Shown here piece by piece: positions 45,774 through 57,600 of a DNA stretch of 64,000 nucleotides. Below the pieces are notes generated by a model. It was not told the DNA's origin, ran no database searches, and worked only from the letters and a program-made list of their open reading frames with translations. The translations under genes and the position numbers were made by a program. Source of the stretch: Phaeovulum vinaykumarii. Lineage in GTDB: Bacteria; Pseudomonadota; Alphaproteobacteria; Rhodobacterales; Rhodobacteraceae. Location of the stretch: positions 620,001 to 684,000 of the forward strand of contig NZ_FTOM01000002.1 in assembly GCF_900156695.1 (NCBI RefSeq), given 5' to 3'. The stretch's first letter is position 1. Each line of letters begins with the position of its first letter.

Positions 45774-47293
45774 GCCTGCCGCAGGCCCCGCGCGGGATGC
45801 TGTCCGGTGGCGGCAGCGGGGGGGGCGGCAGCGGTTCGGGGGGCGGCGCGGGGGGCGCCATGCGCGCCGGAATGGCGGCGATCCTGCTGGTCGAGGACAC
45901 GCCCACGCTGCGGCTGATCTATGAAACCATGCTGCGCGGGCAGGCCAAGGCCATCCTGAGCGCGGGCTCGGCCGCCGAGGCCATGGCGATCTTTCGCCGC
46001 GAACGCCCGGCGGTGGTCGTGCTGGACCTGATGCTGCCCGACGGCAACGGCTTTGACCTGATGGCCGAGATGCTGGCGCTGGCGCCCGAGGTGCGGGTGA
46101 TCGTGATCACCGCCAATGGCTCGGTCGCGCGCGCGGTCGAGGCGGTGCGGGCGGGCGCGCATGATTTCCTGGTCAAGCCGGTCGACGAGACCCGCCTTCT
46201 GACAGCGGTCGAGACGGCCTGCGGGTCCGGGGGGGGGCGCACCTTTCCCGCCGGGGCCCGCGGCGGCCTGCCGCCCGGCGCCTTCATCGGCGCAAGCCCC
46301 CCCATGCAGGAGGTCTATGCCCGTATCCGGTCGGTGGCGCGCTCGATGGCCAGCGTTTTCGTGACCGGCGAAAGCGGCACCGGCAAGGAACTCTGCGCGC
46401 AGGCCATCCACGACCTGTCGCCGCGCGCCGACGGGCCCTTCGTGCCGCTCAACTGCGCCGCCATTCCCGCCGAGCGCATGGAATCCGAGGTCTTCGGCCA
46501 TCTGCGCGGCGCCTTCCCCGGCGCCATGTCCGACAAGGCTGGCGCGGCGATCGCGGCCGACGGCGGCACGCTGTTTCTGGACGAGGTCTGCGAGATGGCC
46601 CCGGCGCTTCAGGGCAAGCTGTTGCGTTTCCTGCAAACCTTGCAGGTCCAGCCGCTGGGGGCGGCGCGGCCGCGCAAGGTCAACCTGCGCATCATCTGCG
46701 CCACCAACCGCGACCCGCGCGAGGCCGTGCGCCGGGGCTGGCTGCGCGAGGATCTCTATTACCGGCTTCATGTCGTGCCGATCCATCTGCCGCCCTTGCG
46801 GGTGCGCGGCGACGATGTGCTGCGCATTGCCGAAACGGCGCTGGCGCGCTTTGCCCGCGAGGAAGGGCGCGCGCTGCGGGCCTTTTCGCCCGAGGCGGCG
46901 GCGGTGCTTCTGGGCTGCGACTGGCCGGGCAATGTGCGCCAGCTTCTCAATGTGCTGCGCAGCGTCGTGGTGATGCATGACGGCCCGGTGGTGAGCGCCG
47001 AGATGCTGCCGCCCGAGCTGATCCGGGGCCAATGTGGCGGGGGGGCGGGCGCCATGCCGGCCCCGCCCGATTTCGCCGCGCCGGGCCCCGAGCCGTTCCT
47101 TCCCGACGACGCGCGCGCCACGGCGCTGCCGCGGGTCTGGGTCGGGCGCACGCTGGCCGAGATCGAGCGGCTGGCGATCGAGGATGCGCTGGCGCGTCAT
47201 GGCGGGTCGGTGCCGCGCGCGGCGCGCGAACTCGATGTCGCGCCCTCGACGCTCTATCGCAAGCGCGACGCCTGGAAAAAGGGCCGCGGCTAG
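45770..47293 (+). CDS. NtrC-family response regulator with altered GAFTGA loop
   Basis: 507 residues from ATG 45770; a Gly/Ser-rich leader precedes the receiver, and ATG at MAAILLVEDTP is an alternative. Receiver phospho-Asp in VVLDLMLPDG and Lys in VKPVDE; AAA+ domain with Walker A GESGTGKE, Walker B GTLFLDEV and arginine residues in REDLYYRL; Fis-type helix-turn-helix at the C-terminus (GGSVPRAARELDVAPSTLYR). The sigma-54 contact loop reads GAFPGA instead of the near-invariant GAFTGA, so sigma-54 activation is doubtful. It overlaps the kinase gene by 4 nt and is its probable partner. Confidence 0.9.
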   Translation: MSLPQAPRGMLSGGGSGGGGSGSGGGAGGAMRAGMAAILLVEDTPTLRLIYETMLRGQAKAILSAGSAAEAMAIFRRERPAVVVLDLMLPDGNGFDLMAEMLALAPEVRVIVITANGSVARAVEAVRAGAHDFLVKPVDETRLLTAVETACGSGGGRTFPAGARGGLPPGAFIGASPPMQEVYARIRSVARSMASVFVTGESGTGKELCAQAIHDLSPRADGPFVPLNCAAIPAERMESEVFGHLRGAFPGAMSDKAGAAIAADGGTLFLDEVCEMAPALQGKLLRFLQTLQVQPLGAARPRKVNLRIICATNRDPREAVRRGWLREDLYYRLHVVPIHLPPLRVRGDDVLRIAETALARFAREEGRALRAFSPEAAAVLLGCDWPGNVRQLLNVLRSVVVMHDGPVVSAEMLPPELIRGQCGGGAGAMPAPPDFAAPGPEPFLPDDARATALPRVWVGRTLAEIERLAIEDALARHGGSVPRAARELDVAPSTLYRKRDAWKKGRG

Positions 47294-47349
47294 CGCCTGC
47301 CGGGGCAGAGCAGCGGGACTGCGCGAGGGGGCTGCGCGGGGGGGCGGCG

Positions 47350-48102
47350 TCAGACGAATTGTTCGCGCATCAGCCGTTCCTCGAGCCCATGGCCGGGGTC
47401 GAACAGGATGCGATGCGCCACCTCCGAATCCGATCGGATCTCGACCCAGAGCACCGACTCGACGCCGCGGCTGTCGGCGTCGGCCATGACCGGACGCTTC
47501 TCGGCCTCGAGCACGTCGAAGCGCACCACGGCCGATTTGGGCAGGATGGCGCCGCGCCAGCGCCGCGGGCGGAAGGGGGCGATGGCGGTCAGCGCCAGCA
47601 CGCCCGAGCCGATGGGCAGGATCGGCCCATGCGCCGAGTAGTTGTAGGCGGTGGACCCGGCCGGCGTGGACAGAAGTGCGCCGTCGCACATCAGCTCTTC
47701 CATGCGCACGCGGCCGTTGACGGTGATGCGCAGCTTGGCCGCCTGGGGCCCCGCGCGCAGGAGCGACACCTCGTTGATGGCCAGCGCGTCATGTTCGCGC
47801 CCGTCGGCGCTGCCGGCGCGCATGGCCAGCGGGTTCAGCACGGCCTCTTCGGCGGCGGCCAGACGTTCGGGCAGGCGGTCTTCGGCATAATCGTTCATCA
47901 GGAAGCCGACGGTGCCGCAATTCATGCCATAGACCGGCAGTCCGGTCTGTTCGTGCAGCGTGCCCAGCATGAAGCCGTCGCCCCCCAGTGCCACGATGAC
48001 ATCGGCATCGGCGCGGTCGAACTGGCCGTAGCGGGCGGTCAGACGCGCCAGCGCGCCCTGGGCCGCGGGGGCGTTCGAGGCGCAGAAGTGGATCTGGGTC
48101 AT
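47350..48102 (-). CDS. nadK: NAD kinase
   Basis: Phosphorylates NAD to NADP. 250 residues from ATG 48102 ([20 protein letters not shown]). The open frame continues far upstream, antisense to glyA, and is not coding there. Seen: [14 protein letters not shown] (GGDG motif), [20 protein letters not shown], and [20 protein letters not shown]. Short N-terminus, like other alphaproteobacterial NadK. Divergent from glyA over a 210-bp spacer. Confidence 0.95.
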   Translation of the reverse strand: MTQIHFCASNAPAAQGALARLTARYGQFDRADADVIVALGGDGFMLGTLHEQTGLPVYGMNCGTVGFLMNDYAEDRLPERLAAAEEAVLNPLAMRAGSADGREHDALAINEVSLLRAGPQAAKLRITVNGRVRMEELMCDGALLSTPAGSTAYNYSAHGPILPIGSGVLALTAIAPFRPRRWRGAILPKSAVVRFDVLEAEKRPVMADADSRGVESVLWVEIRSDSEVAHRILFDPGHGLEERLMREQFV

Positions 48103-48202
48103 GGGTCTTGCTCTTGCCGTCCGGGCCGTTGCGGCGCGCCCGGCCAGCTTTGCCAAAGCGGGCGGGAAACACAAGCGGTTCAAGGGGCTCGCCGCGCCTT
48201 GG

Positions 48203-48242
48203 AAAGGTCGCTGCATTTTGATCGCAGGTCGCAAAGGTCGCT
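48203..48242. repeat. Direct repeat AAAGGTCGCT upstream of glyA
   Basis: Two perfect 10-bp copies at 48203-48212 and 48233-48242, 30 bp apart, in the nadK-glyA spacer about 70-110 nt before the glyA start. Confidence 0.45.
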
Positions 48243-48312
48243 TTCCGGCGCGCGAGGGATGCGATAAAGGGGGGCAGATTTTTCCGCCCCAGACATGCCG
48301 CAGGAGACGCCC

Positions 48313-49605
48313 ATGACCGCGCCGCGCGATACCGGATTTTTCACCGAAAGCCTTGAGAGCCGCGACCCCGAGCTGTTCGCCTCGATCCGTGCCGAACTGG
48401 GCCGTCAGCGCGACGAGATCGAGCTGATCGCCTCGGAAAACATCGTCAGCCATGCGGTGATGGAAGCCCAGGGCTCGGTGATGACCAACAAATACGCCGA
48501 AGGCTATCCGGGCAAGCGCTATTACGGCGGCTGCCAATGCGTCGACGTGGCCGAGAACCTGGCCATCGCCCGCGCCACCGAGCTGTTCGGCTGTGAATTC
48601 GCCAATGTGCAGCCCAATTCGGGCAGCCAGGCCAACCAGGGCGTGTTCAACGCGCTGCTCAAGCCCGGCGACACGATCCTGGGCATGAACCTGGCCTCGG
48701 GCGGGCACCTGACCCACGGCGCCAGCGTCAACCAGTCGGGCAAGTGGTTCAACGCCGTGCAATATGGCGTGCGGGCCGAGGATTGCCTGATCGATTATGC
48801 CGAGGTCGAGCGGCTGGCGCTCGAGCACAAGCCCGCGCTGATCATCGCCGGCGGCTCGGCCATCCCGCGTCAGATCGACTTTGCCGCCTTCCGCGCCATC
48901 GCCGACAAGGTGGGCGCCTGGCTGATGGTGGACATGGCCCATTTCGCCGGTCTGGTGGCGGGGGGCGCGCATCCCTCGCCCTTCCCGCATGCCGATGTGG
49001 CCACCACCACCACCCACAAGACCCTGCGCGGCCCGCGCGGCGGCATGATCCTGACCAACAACCCCGACATTGCCAAGAAGGTCAATTCGGCCATCTTCCC
49101 CGGCATTCAGGGCGGTCCGCTGATGCATGTGATCGCGGCCAAGGCCGTGGCCTTCGGCGAGGCGCTGCGCCCCGAGTTCCGCGATTACGCCGCGCAGGTG
49201 GTGGTCAACGCCAAGGCGCTGGCGGATGAGCTGATGAAGGGCGGTCTGGACATCGTGACGGGCGGCACCGACACCCATGTGATGCTGGTCGACCTGCGTC
49301 CCAAGGGCGTGAAGGGCAACGCCACCGAGAAGGCGCTGGGCCGGGCCCATATCACCTGCAACAAGAACGGCATTCCCTTCGATCCGGAAAAGCCGATGGT
49401 GACCTCGGGGGTGCGTCTGGGCACGCCGGCGGGCACGACCCGCGGCTTCGGCGAGGCCGAGTTCCGCGAGATCGCGCGGCTGATCGTCGAGGTGGTCGAT
49501 GGTCTGGCCGCCAATGGCGAGGAGGGCAACGGCGCCGTCGAGGAGGCCGTGAAGGCCAAGGTCGCCGCGCTCTGTGCGCGGTTCCCGATCTACCCGACGC
49601 TCTGA
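48313..49605 (+). CDS. glyA: Serine hydroxymethyltransferase
   Basis: PLP enzyme converting serine and tetrahydrofolate to glycine and methylene-THF, the main one-carbon source. 430 residues from ATG 48313 ([20 protein letters not shown]), chosen over ATG 48295 because AGGAGA lies 6 nt upstream. Seen: [30 protein letters not shown] lysine in [14 protein letters not shown], and [13 protein letters not shown]. Single gene ended by a strong terminator. Confidence 0.97.
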   Translation: MTAPRDTGFFTESLESRDPELFASIRAELGRQRDEIELIASENIVSHAVMEAQGSVMTNKYAEGYPGKRYYGGCQCVDVAENLAIARATELFGCEFANVQPNSGSQANQGVFNALLKPGDTILGMNLASGGHLTHGASVNQSGKWFNAVQYGVRAEDCLIDYAEVERLALEHKPALIIAGGSAIPRQIDFAAFRAIADKVGAWLMVDMAHFAGLVAGGAHPSPFPHADVATTTTHKTLRGPRGGMILTNNPDIAKKVNSAIFPGIQGGPLMHVIAAKAVAFGEALRPEFRDYAAQVVVNAKALADELMKGGLDIVTGGTDTHVMLVDLRPKGVKGNATEKALGRAHITCNKNGIPFDPEKPMVTSGVRLGTPAGTTRGFGEAEFREIARLIVEVVDGLAANGEEGNGAVEEAVKAKVAALCARFPIYPTL

Positions 49606-49629
49606 GCGCAGGGTTCTTTCCCGATTGTG

Positions 49630-49658
49630 ACGGCCGTCCCGGAAGGGGCGGCCGTTTT
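49630..49658 (+). terminator. Rho-independent terminator of glyA
   Basis: 11-bp stem ACGGCCGTCCC / GGGGCGGCCGT (one G-U pair) with GGAA tetraloop, followed by TTTT, 25 nt after the stop. Confidence 0.9.
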
Positions 49659-49719
49659 CGTTTGTGGGCAAGGGCGTCGGGGCGCGCGCGCGGGACACGC
49701 GCGCTGATCCTGAAATGAC

Positions 49720-49744
49720 AAGGGCGCCCGCGAGGGGCGCCCTT
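49720..49744 (-). terminator. Terminator of glnA
   Basis: Perfect 10-bp stem AAGGGCGCCC / GGGCGCCCTT with a 5-nt loop, 54 nt after the glnA stop; the T-run on the minus strand is short (TTGTCATTTC). Confidence 0.7.
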
Positions 49745-49797
49745 GAAGATTTCTTTCCCCCTGCGGACCCTTGCGGCCCGCAGGGGGCCTGCCGCGA

Positions 49798-51207
49798 TCA
49801 GCAGGAATAATAGAGCTGGTATTCGACCGGGTGCGGCGTGTGCTCGTAGGCGTAGACCTCTTCCCATTTGAGCGCCATGTAGCCCTCGAGCTGGTCCTTG
49901 GTGAACACGTCGCCGGCCAGCAGGAAGTCGTGGTCCTTGGCCAGTTCTTCCAGCGCCTCGCGCAGCGAGCCGCAGACGGTCGGGATTTCGGCCAGTTCTT
50001 CCGGCGGCAGATCGTAGAGATCCTTGTCCGAAGCCGGGCCCGGGTCGATCTTGTTCTTGATGCCGTCGAGGCCGGCCATCAAGAGCGCCGAGAACGCCAG
50101 ATAGGGGTTGGCCGACGGGTCGGGGAAGCGGGCTTCCACACGTTTGGCCTTGGGCGATTCCGCCCACGGGATACGCACGCAGCCCGAGCGGTTGCGGGCC
50201 GAATAGGCGCGCAGCACCGGGGCTTCGAAGCCCGGGATCAGGCGCTTGTAGGAGTTGGTCGCCGGGTTGGTCAGGGCGTTCAGTGCCTTGGCGTGCTTGA
50301 GGATGCCGCCGATGAAGTAGAGCGCCTCTTGCGAGAGATCGGCATATTTGTCGCCGGCGAACAGCGGCTTGCCGTCTTTCCAGATCGACATGTTGACGTG
50401 CATGCCCGAGCCGTTGTCACCCGCCATGGGTTTCGGCATGAAGGTCACCGACTTGCCATAGGCATGGGCGACGTTGTGGATGACATACTTGTATTTCTGG
50501 ATGTTGTCGGCCTGCGCGGTCAGCGTGCCGAAGATCATGCCCAGCTCGTGCTGACAGGTCGCCACCTCGTGGTGGTGCTTGTCGACCTTCATGCCCATGC
50601 GCTTCATGGTCGAGAGCATCTCGGAGCGCAGATCCTGCGCTTCGTCGACCGGGTTCACCGGGAAGTAGCCGCCCTTGTGGCCGGCGCGGTGGGCCAGGTT
50701 GCCCATCTCGAATTCGGCGTCGGTGTTCCAGGCCGCGGCGGTCGCGTCGATCTCGTAGGCGACCTTGCCGGGGGTGACCGCATAGCGCACGTCATCGAAG
50801 ATGAAGAATTCGGCTTCCGGGCCGAAATAGGCCGTGTCACCGATGCCCGAGGACTTCAGGTAGGCCTCGGCCTTGACGGCGGTCGAACGCGGGTCGCGCG
50901 AATAGGGCTCGCCGGTGTCGGGCTCGACGACGTTGCAGTGCACGCACAGCGTCTTCTCGGCGTAGAAGGGGTCGATGTAGACCGACGCGGCATCGGGGAT
51001 CAGTTTCATGTCCGACTGGTCGATCGACTTCCAGCCCGCGATCGACGAGCCGTCGAACATGAAGCCTTCTTCGAAGAAATCCTCGTCCACGAGATCGGCG
51101 ACCACGGTCACGTGCTGGAGCTTGCCGCGCGGGTCGGTGAAGCGGATGTCGACGTATTCGACCTCCTCGTCCTTCATCATCTGGAGAGCATTCTTGATGT
51201 CGCTCAT
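49798..51207 (-). CDS. glnA: Glutamine synthetase type I
   Basis: Makes glutamine from glutamate, ammonia and ATP. 469 residues, the adenylylated dodecameric type. Seen: [18 protein letters not shown], the catalytic [31 protein letters not shown], and the adenylylation tyrosine in [12 protein letters not shown] near residue 400. Ends in EYQLYYSC. It follows glnB on the same strand with a 61-nt gap, so glnB-glnA is the expected nitrogen-regulated operon. Confidence 0.97.
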   Translation of the reverse strand: MSDIKNALQMMKDEEVEYVDIRFTDPRGKLQHVTVVADLVDEDFFEEGFMFDGSSIAGWKSIDQSDMKLIPDAASVYIDPFYAEKTLCVHCNVVEPDTGEPYSRDPRSTAVKAEAYLKSSGIGDTAYFGPEAEFFIFDDVRYAVTPGKVAYEIDATAAAWNTDAEFEMGNLAHRAGHKGGYFPVNPVDEAQDLRSEMLSTMKRMGMKVDKHHHEVATCQHELGMIFGTLTAQADNIQKYKYVIHNVAHAYGKSVTFMPKPMAGDNGSGMHVNMSIWKDGKPLFAGDKYADLSQEALYFIGGILKHAKALNALTNPATNSYKRLIPGFEAPVLRAYSARNRSGCVRIPWAESPKAKRVEARFPDPSANPYLAFSALLMAGLDGIKNKIDPGPASDKDLYDLPPEELAEIPTVCGSLREALEELAKDHDFLLAGDVFTKDQLEGYMALKWEEVYAYEHTPHPVEYQLYYSC

Positions 51208-51268
51208 GGAATTCCACCCTTTCGTTGGTGCTTGGCAGTGGGCGCGCCGGCGCCCAGAGAATGATGGC

Positions 51269-52528
<1,260 letters not shown>

Positions 52529-52532
<4 letters not shown>

Positions 52533-52546
52533 ACGCGCGCGTTCAC
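52529..52546. other. Perfect palindrome over the nnrE stop codon
   Basis: GTGAACGCGCGCGTTCAC, an 18-bp perfect palindrome that contains the TGA of nnrE. As RNA it can form an 8-bp stem with almost no loop, and is followed by CCTTT. Confidence 0.55.
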
Positions 52547-52604
52547 CCTTTCGACACCTGGCCCGCGCATCATGCAGGGCAGTCCCAGACCGTCCGAGGA
52601 ACCG

Positions 52605-53468
52605 ATGATCCGACCAATCGCCCTGACCGAGCCTGTGCGCGCGGCGCTGAGCAAGCGCGTTGACGCGCACAAGTTCGACCACGGCCATGCCCTTGTGCTG
52701 GGGGGCGGGCCCGGCCGCGGGGGCGCGGGGCGTCTGGCGGCGCGCGCGGCGCTGCGGATCGGGGCGGGGCTGGTGACTCTGGCGGTGCCGCCGGTCGCGG
52801 TGGCCGAGAATGCCGCGCGGCTGGATGCGGTGATGCTGGCACCTGTGCCCGATGGCTATTCCCTGCGCGGCATGCTGGCCGATCCGCGCATCAGCGCGGT
52901 GGCGCTGGGGCCGGGCCTCGGGCTGCCGCGGGCGCGCGAGATGGTGCCGGCCGCGCTCTGGGCCAAGCGGCCGGTGGTGCTCGATGCCGATGCGCTGAGC
53001 GCCTTTGAAGAGGACACCGAGCTGCTTTTCGGCCAGCTGCGCCCCGATTGCGTGCTGACCCCGCATATGGGCGAATTCGCCCGGCTTTTCCCCGATCTGG
53101 CCGCGGCGATCCGTGCAGGCGGCGACGCTATCGCCGGACGCGCCGATGCGGTGGCCGCGGCCGCGGCGCGCAGCGGGGCGGTGGTGCTTCTGAAGGGGGC
53201 GCAGACGATCGTGGCCACCCCCGACGGTGATCTGGCGGTGAACGACGCCACCGGCGCGCAGGCTTCCCCCTGGTTGGCCACGGCCGGGGCGGGCGATGTG
53301 CTGGCGGGGATGATCGCAGGGCTTCTGGCGCGCGGCTTCGCGCCCGTTGACGCGGCCTGCGCGGGCGTCTGGCTGCATGCCGAGGCCGGGCGCAGCCTCG
53401 GCCCCGGTCTGATCGCCGAGGATCTGCCCGAGGCGCTGCCGGGGGTGTTCCGCGCGCTGGGGATCTAG
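52605..53468 (+). CDS. nnrD: ADP-dependent NAD(P)H-hydrate dehydratase
   Basis: Ribokinase-fold enzyme that restores NAD(P)H from the S-hydrate using ADP (or ATP). 287 residues from ATG 52605 (MIRPIALTEPVRAALS), with GAGGA 7 nt upstream; ATG 52572 is less well placed. Seen: KFDHGHALVLGGGPGRGGAG, PVVLDADALSAF, LTPHMGEFARLFP, VLLKGAQTIVATPDG and TAGAGDVLAGMIAGLLARG with the catalytic Asp. It is in frame with nnrE, separated by one stop codon and 72 bp. Confidence 0.93.
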   Translation: MIRPIALTEPVRAALSKRVDAHKFDHGHALVLGGGPGRGGAGRLAARAALRIGAGLVTLAVPPVAVAENAARLDAVMLAPVPDGYSLRGMLADPRISAVALGPGLGLPRAREMVPAALWAKRPVVLDADALSAFEEDTELLFGQLRPDCVLTPHMGEFARLFPDLAAAIRAGGDAIAGRADAVAAAAARSGAVVLLKGAQTIVATPDGDLAVNDATGAQASPWLATAGAGDVLAGMIAGLLARGFAPVDAACAGVWLHAEAGRSLGPGLIAEDLPEALPGVFRALGI

Positions 53469-53492
53469 AGCCGGGCGCGCCGGCTTGCGGGC

Positions 53493-54020
53493 TCAGGCGG
53501 CCAGCGTGTCGGCCGTCTCGATCAGGCAGCCGATCTCGACCCCGTCGGCATAGATCACCTGATCGCTGTCGAAGATCAGCCGGAACAGACGGGTCGGCGC
53601 GTCGCATTCTGTGACGAATTCGCCGTCGATCAGCCGTTCGGCGGGAACGCAGCCCTGCGCCGCGCCGCACAGCGCCTGGGCGCGCCAGTCGCGCACGAAG
53701 ACCGGGGTGTCGGCGGCCAGGATCAGCGCGCGGTCGGGGCGGTTGTGCCCCAGCGCGCCCGGCGCCACGCGGACCTGGCGCCGGCTGGCGGTGCGCGTCG
53801 ACAGGGCCTCGACCGCCACGACGCGGCGCATGCCGGCACGGGTGATCACCCGGTCGCACGGCACCAGATGTTCGACCGGAAGCGCGCCGTCCAGGGTCAG
53901 GATCAATGTCCCCTGCGCCAGCCCTCCGGGCAAAGACGCCACCGCCCCGCGTGCCGCCCGATGGGAAACGGGGGCATCATGGGGCGCCGGAGCGCCCGCA
54001 TTCGTCATCCACACGTTCAT
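53493..54020 (-). CDS. Hint-domain protein
   Basis: 175 residues. The core, about 35-165, matches the Hint (intein/hedgehog-like) domain common in Rhodobacteraceae: GTLILTLDGALPVEHLVPCD, then RVITRAGMRRVVAVEA, LILAADTPVFVRDW and LFRLIFDSDQVIYADG. In self-splicing relatives a Cys or Ser starts the domain (C-F-x-x-G-T); here the block is LAQGTL, so the nucleophile seems lost and autocatalysis is doubtful. No secretion repeats. It converges with nnrD (24 nt apart). Function unknown. Confidence 0.78.
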   Translation of the reverse strand: MNVWMTNAGAPAPHDAPVSHRAARGAVASLPGGLAQGTLILTLDGALPVEHLVPCDRVITRAGMRRVVAVEALSTRTASRRQVRVAPGALGHNRPDRALILAADTPVFVRDWRAQALCGAAQGCVPAERLIDGEFVTECDAPTRLFRLIFDSDQVIYADGVEIGCLIETADTLAA

Positions 54021-54215
54021 GCTGAACCGCCTGTGAAGTTATGTCTGCTCTTTTATTGTTACCGAAAGATTAGGGCAGAAGTCGGCTCCGGGCGAGCGGA
54101 AATTTCGTCACGCAGTGCCGCCCCGCGCGACCTGTGGCCGCCGTGCCGATGGCCCGCGACGCGCGCGTCTCGGCGCTGGATTGCCCGGGGCCAAGGTGCT
54201 AAAGGCGCGGGCATC

Positions 54216-54300
54216 GGGGGCGTGGCGGAACTGGCAGACGCAGCGGCTTTAGGTGCCGTCTCCTTCGGGATTGTGGGTTCGAGTCCCACCGCCCCCACCA
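54216..54300 (+). tRNA. tRNA-Leu (anticodon UAG)
   Basis: 85 nt including CCA. Acceptor GGGGGCG / CGCCCCC, D arm CTGGCAGACGC, anticodon stem GCGGC / GCCGT with loop TTTAGGT (UAG), long variable arm, T arm GTGGG TTCGAGT CCCAC. Reads CUA and, by wobble, other CUN codons. Confidence 0.97.
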
Positions 54301-54613
54301 GCCTTGCGCGCCCCCTTCCGGCCCTGGGGGCCCGTCCGGAAGCCTTCGCATGCATTCTTCTCCCGGGCTTTGGCCCCTGGCTGCGCGTGTTGACTTCGCT
54401 ACGTCGCCGGCCGCGATGGCGCCGCGGCTATTTACGCCGTTTTCCCCAAACCCTATGGTTACCTGACGCGAAGTTGCGTCTGTTTCATGGTCAGGAGTTG
54501 CGGTTGCGCCGATGGGCTTCCTTCGGACCCGCGAATGCGCCGTCGAGGTGTGGTTTCGCCAAGGGCGCGGCAGGTGCTGCCGGCATATCGGCGGTTTCGC
54601 CGGGGGGGCGGGG
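54301..54613. other. 313-bp spacer before the GGDEF-EAL gene
   Basis: Directly after the tRNA. A TTGACT at 54390-54395 resembles a -35 box but has no good -10 partner. No gene or clear structure otherwise. It presumably carries the promoter of the next gene. Confidence 0.4.
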
Positions 54614-57600
54614 ATGAGCACGCTCCCGCGCGATTTGCAGACCCTTCTCGCCGGGCTGGGCAGCCCGGCCTGGCTGTTCTCGCTCGAGGGGCGGACGCTG
54701 GGCGCCAATGCCGCGGCGCTGGCGGCGCTGGGTCTGCGCGGTGCCGGGCTGCACGCGCCGATGGTGCCCGAAGATGCGCTGCGCCTGGCCGGTGCCCTGC
54801 GCGAAGGTGGGCGGCTTGCCGGGCGCTTCCGCGGGCGCTTTCGCACCGCGGCGGGGGCGCTGCGGATGTTCGATCTGGCGCTGAGCCCGATCCGCGCGAG
54901 CGGCGGCGCCCAGGCGGTTCTGGGGCTGGCCACCGAAAGCGCCCCCGCCGGGGAGCGCGCGCCCGCCGACCGCGCGGAGGGGGCTCTTGGCGGCGGGGGG
55001 GACGACATCTTCCGCGCCGCCGCCGAGACGGCCGATTTCGGCCAGTGGTTCATGGATATCTCGACCCGCCGCCTGTGGGCCACCGACACCTATTTCCGGA
55101 TGCTGGGCTTTGCCCCCGACGAGGTGGATCTGGATTCGGTCTGGATACGCGCCCGCATCCACCCCGAGGACCGCGACGCCTCGATCGGGGCGATGGAACG
55201 GCTGGTGCGCGGGGTGTCGGATCAGTTCGACATGGATTACCGCCTGCTGTGCCGCGACGGCAACTGGCGCTGGTTCCATGCCTCGGGGCGCAAGTATCAC
55301 GGCGCGGGCAGCGGGCTGTCACCGATCATCTGCGGCAGCCTGATCGACATCGAGGCCCGCAAGGCCGCCGAGCAACGCGTGGCCGATGCGCTGGCCGAGG
55401 CCGAGACCGCGCGGCTGCGCGCCGAGGAGCGCGAGGAGATGTTGCGCACCTCGGCCATCTCGGGGCGGGTGGCGCATTGGAACATCTGTCCGGCAACCGA
55501 GGCGGGCTGGACGCCCGAGGAAACCTGCCGCCTGATGGGCTATGCGCCCGAGGAATTCGACAGCTCGATCTCCGGCTGGCGCCGTCTTGTCCACCCCGAC
55601 GATCTTGCCGCTACCACCACCGCCCTGCGCGCGCTGGCCGTGGGCGCGATCAGCGCGCTGCATCACGAATTGCGCCTGCGCCACGGGGACGGCCGATATC
55701 ACTGGTACCGCACCGTGGGGCGCAGGATCGATCGGTCGGACCGCAACCTGCCCTTCATTCTGACCGGCGCGCATATCAACATCGACGACCTGAAGGAAAA
55801 CGAGCGCGGTCTGGCCGAGATGGCGCGGGCCGCGCAGACCGCGCATGAGCGTCTGGACAAGGTCACGCGCAACGTGCCGGGGGGGCTGTTCGAATACCGG
55901 GTCGAACGCAGTGGGGCGAGCGGGTTCTCGTTTTTCAACAGCAAGTTGCCCGAGATGCTGGGGGTGCCCGCCAAGACCATTGCGGCCGACGGCCAGGCCT
56001 TCCTGACCCATGTCCCGCCCGAGGATGCGCGGATGATCCGCACGCGCCTCGCGCGCGCCCGCCGGGCCGGTGCGCAGGTGGAATTCCGCCATCGGGTGAA
56101 CCACCCGCAGACCGGGCTGCGCTGGGTCAATGTCTGGGCCTCGCCCCAGATCGAGCCCGACGGCGCCGTGATCTGGTTCGGCGAGGCGCTCGACATCACC
56201 GACCGGCTGCGCATCGAACAGCGCGCGCAGGAGGCCGCCGAGGAGGTGCGCCGCGCCCATGATCAGCTGAGCATGATCTCGACCGTGGCGCCGGTGGGCC
56301 TGCTCGAGGCGCGCCAGCATGCCGACGGGCGCATCGAATTCACCTACATGAACGACCATTTCTGCAAGCTGGTCGGGCTGGACCGTGACGCCATCTGCGG
56401 GCTGCCGCGCGGCCTTGTCGACATGGTCGCGCCCGAGGATCGCGCCGCCTATGCCGCCGGCCGCGCCGAAAGCGCGCGCAAGATGAAGCCCTGGACCATC
56501 CGCTTCCGGCTGATGAACCCGCAACTCGGCACGATCTGGCTGTCGGGCTCGGCGATCCCGCGGCCCGCCCCAGATGGCGCGATCATCTGGACCGGGGCGG
56601 TTTCGGATGTCACAGGCGACATGCGCCGCGAGGCCGAATTGCGCCACGCCCATCAGGTTTCGGAGGCGATGCGCGCCGAAAACGAATGGCTTGCGCTTCA
56701 CGACGGGCTGACCGGCCTGCCCAACCGGCGCTATTACGACCGCGCATTGCGCGAACGGCTCGAGGAATGCGCCGCGCTGGGGGCCAAATGCGGCGCGGCG
56801 CTGATCCGCATCGACCTGGATCATTTCAAGCAGGTCAACGACACCTGGGGGCATGAGGCGGGCGACCGGGTGCTGATGCGGGTCGCCGACGTCCTGCGCG
56901 AGAGCCTGTGCGCCGATGATTTCGCCGCGCGCATCGGAGGGGATGAATTCTCGGTGATGCTGGGGGTCGATTCGCCGCGCGAGGAGGCCTGCGCGACCGT
57001 CGCGCGCATCCGCGAGGGGCTGGCGCTGCCCTTCCTCTACGACGGCCGGCCCGTGCGGCTGAGCGCCAGCTTCGGCATCGCCCATGTGGCCGACACCGAC
57101 GACCCCGGCCGCGAGGTGCAGGTTTTCGCCGATGCCGCGCTCTACCGCGCCAAGGAGGCCGGGCGGAACCGGATCGAGGTGCATTCCGACACGCTGGGCT
57201 CGGATATCCGGTCGTTGCGCCGTCTGGCCGGGGAATTGCAGCAGGCGTTGACCGAGGGCGATCAGCTGGTGCCCTTCTTCCAGCCGCAGGTCGATGCGCA
57301 AAGCGGCCGGCTGGTCGGGGTCGAGGCCGTGGTGCGCTGGCGCCACCCGGTCCTGGGCCTGTTGCGCCCCGATGCCTTCATGCGGCTGGCCGAGCAGATG
57401 CGGGTGGTCGCCGATATCGACCGCATCGTGATGGACCGATCCCTGGATGCGGTGGAGCGTTGGCGCGCGCAGGGCGTGCATGTCCCCAAGATCAGCTTCA
57501 ACGTCTGTTCCGGCCGGCTGCACGACCCCGGCGTGGTCACCGCGGTCGAACGTGTGGCAAAGGGGCCGACGCGGGTCACCTTCGAATTGCTCGAGACGAT

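Noticed and set aside
48103-49698. Long N-terminal extension of NadK, antisense to glyA
   Set aside because: The conserved NadK sequence begins at [10 protein letters not shown]; the extension lies opposite glyA and has no NadK similarity.
53469-53485. Terminator between nnrD and the Hint gene
   Set aside because: AGCCGG-GCGCG-CCGGCT is a 6-bp hairpin only, without T-runs; too weak to call.
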